Assembly (NCBI GenBank): GCA_002395775.1
Contig: DGUV01000091.1
Coordinates: 1 to 13,468, forward strand
Length of the DNA stretch: 13,468 nucleotides
Source: Prevotellaceae bacterium UBA4301
GTDB taxonomy: Bacteria > Bacteroidota > Bacteroidia > Bacteroidales > Bacteroidaceae
Reading direction: 5' to 3'
The notes beneath the pieces were generated by a model. The model had not been told where the DNA came from and did not search any database. It was given only the letters and a program-made list of their open reading frames with translations. A program made the position numbers and the translations under genes. Every line of letters starts with the position of its first letter. Positions within the stretch are counted from its first letter, which is position 1. Below, piece by piece: positions 12,077 to 13,468 of the stretch.

Positions 12077-12091
12077 TGACAATTGACAATT
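12061..12091. repeat. 7-bp tandem repeat ATTGACA between mazG and valS
   Basis: Four exact copies of ATTGACA (12061-12088) plus ATT. They sit in the divergent promoter region and overlap the -33 positions of both mazG and valS. A change in copy number would shift the -33 box of either gene. Confidence 0.95.
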
Positions 12092-12116
12092 ATCTCACAA
12101 TATTTTCGTATCTTTG
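12083..12116 (+). promoter_or_regulatory. valS promoter
   Basis: TATCTTTG (12109-12116) is a perfect -7 box. TTG at 12083-12085, from the ATTGACA repeat, is 23 nt upstream and only a loose -33 match. The predicted leader is about 70 nt and contains the NTTAAAC repeat. Confidence 0.7.
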
Positions 12117-12143
12117 CACGCAATTAGCGATAAGCTCCCAAAC

Positions 12144-12188
12144 ATTAAACACTAAACTTTAAACGTTAAACATTAAACGTTAAACATT
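12144..12188. repeat. 7-bp tandem repeat NTTAAAC in the valS leader
   Basis: Six units, ATTAAAC, ACTAAAC, TTTAAAC, GTTAAAC, ATTAAAC and GTTAAAC, plus a partial ATT, end 3 nt before the valS ATG. They form most of the untranslated leader, giving an unstructured A-rich approach to the start codon. Confidence 0.9.
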
Positions 12189-12191
12189 ATA

Positions 12192-13468
12192 ATGGAATTA
12201 GCAACCAAATACAGCCCCAAAGAGGTTGAAAGCAAGTGGTACCAGTACTGGCTGGACAACAAACTCTTCAGCAGTAAGCCCGACGACAGAGAGCCCTACA
12301 CCATCGTCATACCGCCACCAAACGTGACCGGTGTGCTGCACATGGGACACATGCTCAACAATACCATTCAGGACATATTGGTGCGCAAGGCACGCCTGGA
12401 CGGCAAGAACGCCTGCTGGGTGCCCGGCACCGACCATGCCTCCATTGCCACGGAGGCCAAGGTGGTGAACCGTCTGGCCGAACAGGGCATCAAGAAGCGC
12501 GACCTCACTCGTGAGGAGTTCCTGAAGCATGCCTGGGCATGGACCGAGGAACACGGAGGCATCATCCTGAAGCAGCTGCGCCGACTGGGTGCCTCGTGCG
12601 ACTGGGACCGCACGGCCTTCACCATGGACGAACTGCGCTCGGAGAGCGTGCTGAAGGTGTTCGTGGACCTCTACGACAAGGGACTCATCTACCGCGGCCT
12701 GCGCATGGTGAACTGGGACCCCAAGGCCCAGACCGTGCTCTCCACCGAGGAGGTCATCTACCGCGACGAGAAGAGTCACCTCTTCCACCTGAAATATTAC
12801 CTTCAAGACCTTACGGACCTTAAAGACCTTAAGGCCCTGGAGGAGGCCGGCAACATCATCCACAAGGACGAGAAGGGCTACTATGCCGTAGTGGCCACCA
12901 CGCGCCCCGAGACCATCATGGGCGACACGGCCATGTGCATCAACCCGAAGGACCCCAAGAACCAATGGCTCCGCGGTCACAAGGTCATCGTGCCCCTGGT
13001 GGGCCGCGTCATTCCAGTCATCGAGGACCGCTACGTCGATATCGAGTTCGGTACGGGCTGTCTGAAGGTGACTCCCGCCCACGACGTCAACGACTATGCA
13101 CTGGGCAAGGCGCACAACCTGGAGACCATCGACATCTTTAACCCCGACGGCACCATCTCCGACCAGAGCCCGCTCTACGTGGGCATGGACCGCATGGACG
13201 TGCGCAAGCAGATTGTCATCGACCTGAAGGAGGCGGGCCTGATAGAGAAAATCGAAGACTACGACAACAAGGTGGGCTACTCGGAGCGCAACCAGGACAC
13301 GGCCGTAGAGCCTCGTCTGTGCAAGCAGTGGTTCCTGAACATGAAGCACTTTGCAGAGATTGCCCTGCCGCCCGTGTTGGAAGGCAAGATTAAGTTCTAC
13401 CCCACCAAGTACGTCACCACGTACCGCAACTGGCTGGAGAACATTCAGGACTGGTGCATCAGCCGCCA
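12192..13468 (+). CDS. valS: Valine-tRNA ligase (5' part, runs off the window)
   Basis: ValRS charges tRNA-Val and edits mischarged Thr-tRNA in the cytoplasm. The reading frame stays open from ATG 12192 to the window end: 425 codons of an expected 870-950. Motifs: PPPNVTGVLHMGH (41-53), with HMGH as the class I HIGH signature; VPGTDHASIATEAKV; RLGASCDWDR; the editing-domain start VVATTRPETIMGDTA; FGTGCLKVTPAHD; and AVEPRLCKQWF and NWLENIQDWCISR at the edge. KMSKS lies beyond the window. Residues 205-214 (QDLTDLKDLK) are encoded by a 9-bp tandem repeat and form an insert just before the editing domain, relative to E. coli. The leader consists of NTTAAAC repeats. Confidence 0.96.
   Translation, partial: MELATKYSPKEVESKWYQYWLDNKLFSSKPDDREPYTIVIPPPNVTGVLHMGHMLNNTIQDILVRKARLDGKNACWVPGTDHASIATEAKVVNRLAEQGIKKRDLTREEFLKHAWAWTEEHGGIILKQLRRLGASCDWDRTAFTMDELRSESVLKVFVDLYDKGLIYRGLRMVNWDPKAQTVLSTEEVIYRDEKSHLFHLKYYLQDLTDLKDLKALEEAGNIIHKDEKGYYAVVATTRPETIMGDTAMCINPKDPKNQWLRGHKVIVPLVGRVIPVIEDRYVDIEFGTGCLKVTPAHDVNDYALGKAHNLETIDIFNPDGTISDQSPLYVGMDRMDVRKQIVIDLKEAGLIEKIEDYDNKVGYSERNQDTAVEPRLCKQWFLNMKHFAEIALPPVLEGKIKFYPTKYVTTYRNWLENIQDWCISR
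12806..12832 (+). repeat. 9-bp in-frame tandem repeat inside valS
   Basis: Three 9-mers, AGACCTTAC, GGACCTTAA and AGACCTTAA, keep the reading frame and encode repeated Asp-Leu-(Thr/Lys). The local bases differ from the C-rich wobble pattern of the rest of valS, so the segment looks inserted or expanded. Confidence 0.85.

Noticed and set aside
12038..12082. 15-residue TTG-started extension of MazG
   Set aside because: It encodes the tandem repeat and the promoter, not protein conserved in the family.
12117..12191. T-box or other riboswitch upstream of valS
   Set aside because: The leader is short, repeat-derived and unstructured; no T-box sequence or antiterminator is visible.
12198..13349. 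383-codon frame antisense to valS
   Set aside because: Low-complexity Val/Leu/His-rich translation opposite a clear ValRS; a shadow.

Overview
The window looks like chromosomal DNA of a Bacteroidales bacterium, most likely Prevotella or a close relative (Prevotellaceae). The evidence is fourfold. Promoters follow the Bacteroidetes pattern TTTG - about 19-21 nt - TAnnTTTG. Starts have A-rich leaders and no Shine-Dalgarno sequence. Two secreted proteins end in tails typical of this group: a dockerin-like IADVTALVNIILGK repeat and a Por/T9SS-type sorting domain. The housekeeping proteins (PfkA, six-domain S1, BN-type RNase Z, two-domain MazG, ValRS) also fit Bacteroidetes. No plasmid, phage or CRISPR genes are visible. 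The only possible mobile-element signal is a cluster of GGTAACAAAA repeats at the extreme left edge.

Left part (1-2700, mostly minus strand): the GGTAACAAAA repeats (1-98) lie beyond the end of a six-gene tRNA operon. In transcription order that operon is Val-TAC, Arg-ACG, Tyr-GTA, Asp-GTC, Gly-GCC, Asp-GTC, with a clear promoter and an intrinsic terminator. Upstream is a small secreted DUF2807-like protein with its own promoter, a leader hairpin and a possible CRP/FNR-type operator. A non-coding stretch with a very GC-rich perfect inverted repeat follows, and then pfkA.

Middle (2700-7680, plus strand): divergent from pfkA is a secreted protein with an N-terminal beta-sandwich-like module, an endonuclease/exonuclease/phosphatase (EEP) domain with all key residues, and a C-terminal dockerin pair. 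Next come rpsA (ribosomal protein S1) and rnz (RNase Z). A terminator-like hairpin sits just 20 nt upstream of the rnz start, so rnz may depend on read-through from rpsA.

Right-middle (7680-11200, plus strand): five closely spaced genes with one good promoter at the front and one structured terminator at the end. They encode a tiny exported protein that is almost only a T9SS-type sorting domain, an L,D-transpeptidase lipoprotein, an ECF sigma factor, a single-pass membrane protein with the layout of an anti-sigma factor, and a Spy/CpxP-like helical periplasmic protein. Together they suggest an envelope-stress or cell-wall module. The last three form a recognisable sigma/anti-sigma/periplasmic-sensor cassette. 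This is the best candidate here for an incompletely described system.

Right end (11200-13468): mazG (minus) and valS (plus, cut by the window edge) are divergent. Short tandem repeats decorate this locus: an 8-mer TTAACCCG array that encodes the last residues and stop of MazG, a 7-mer ATTGACA array at the mazG promoter, a 7-mer NTTAAAC array in the valS leader, and a 9-mer array inside valS that adds an Asp-Leu-Lys/Thr insert next to the editing domain.
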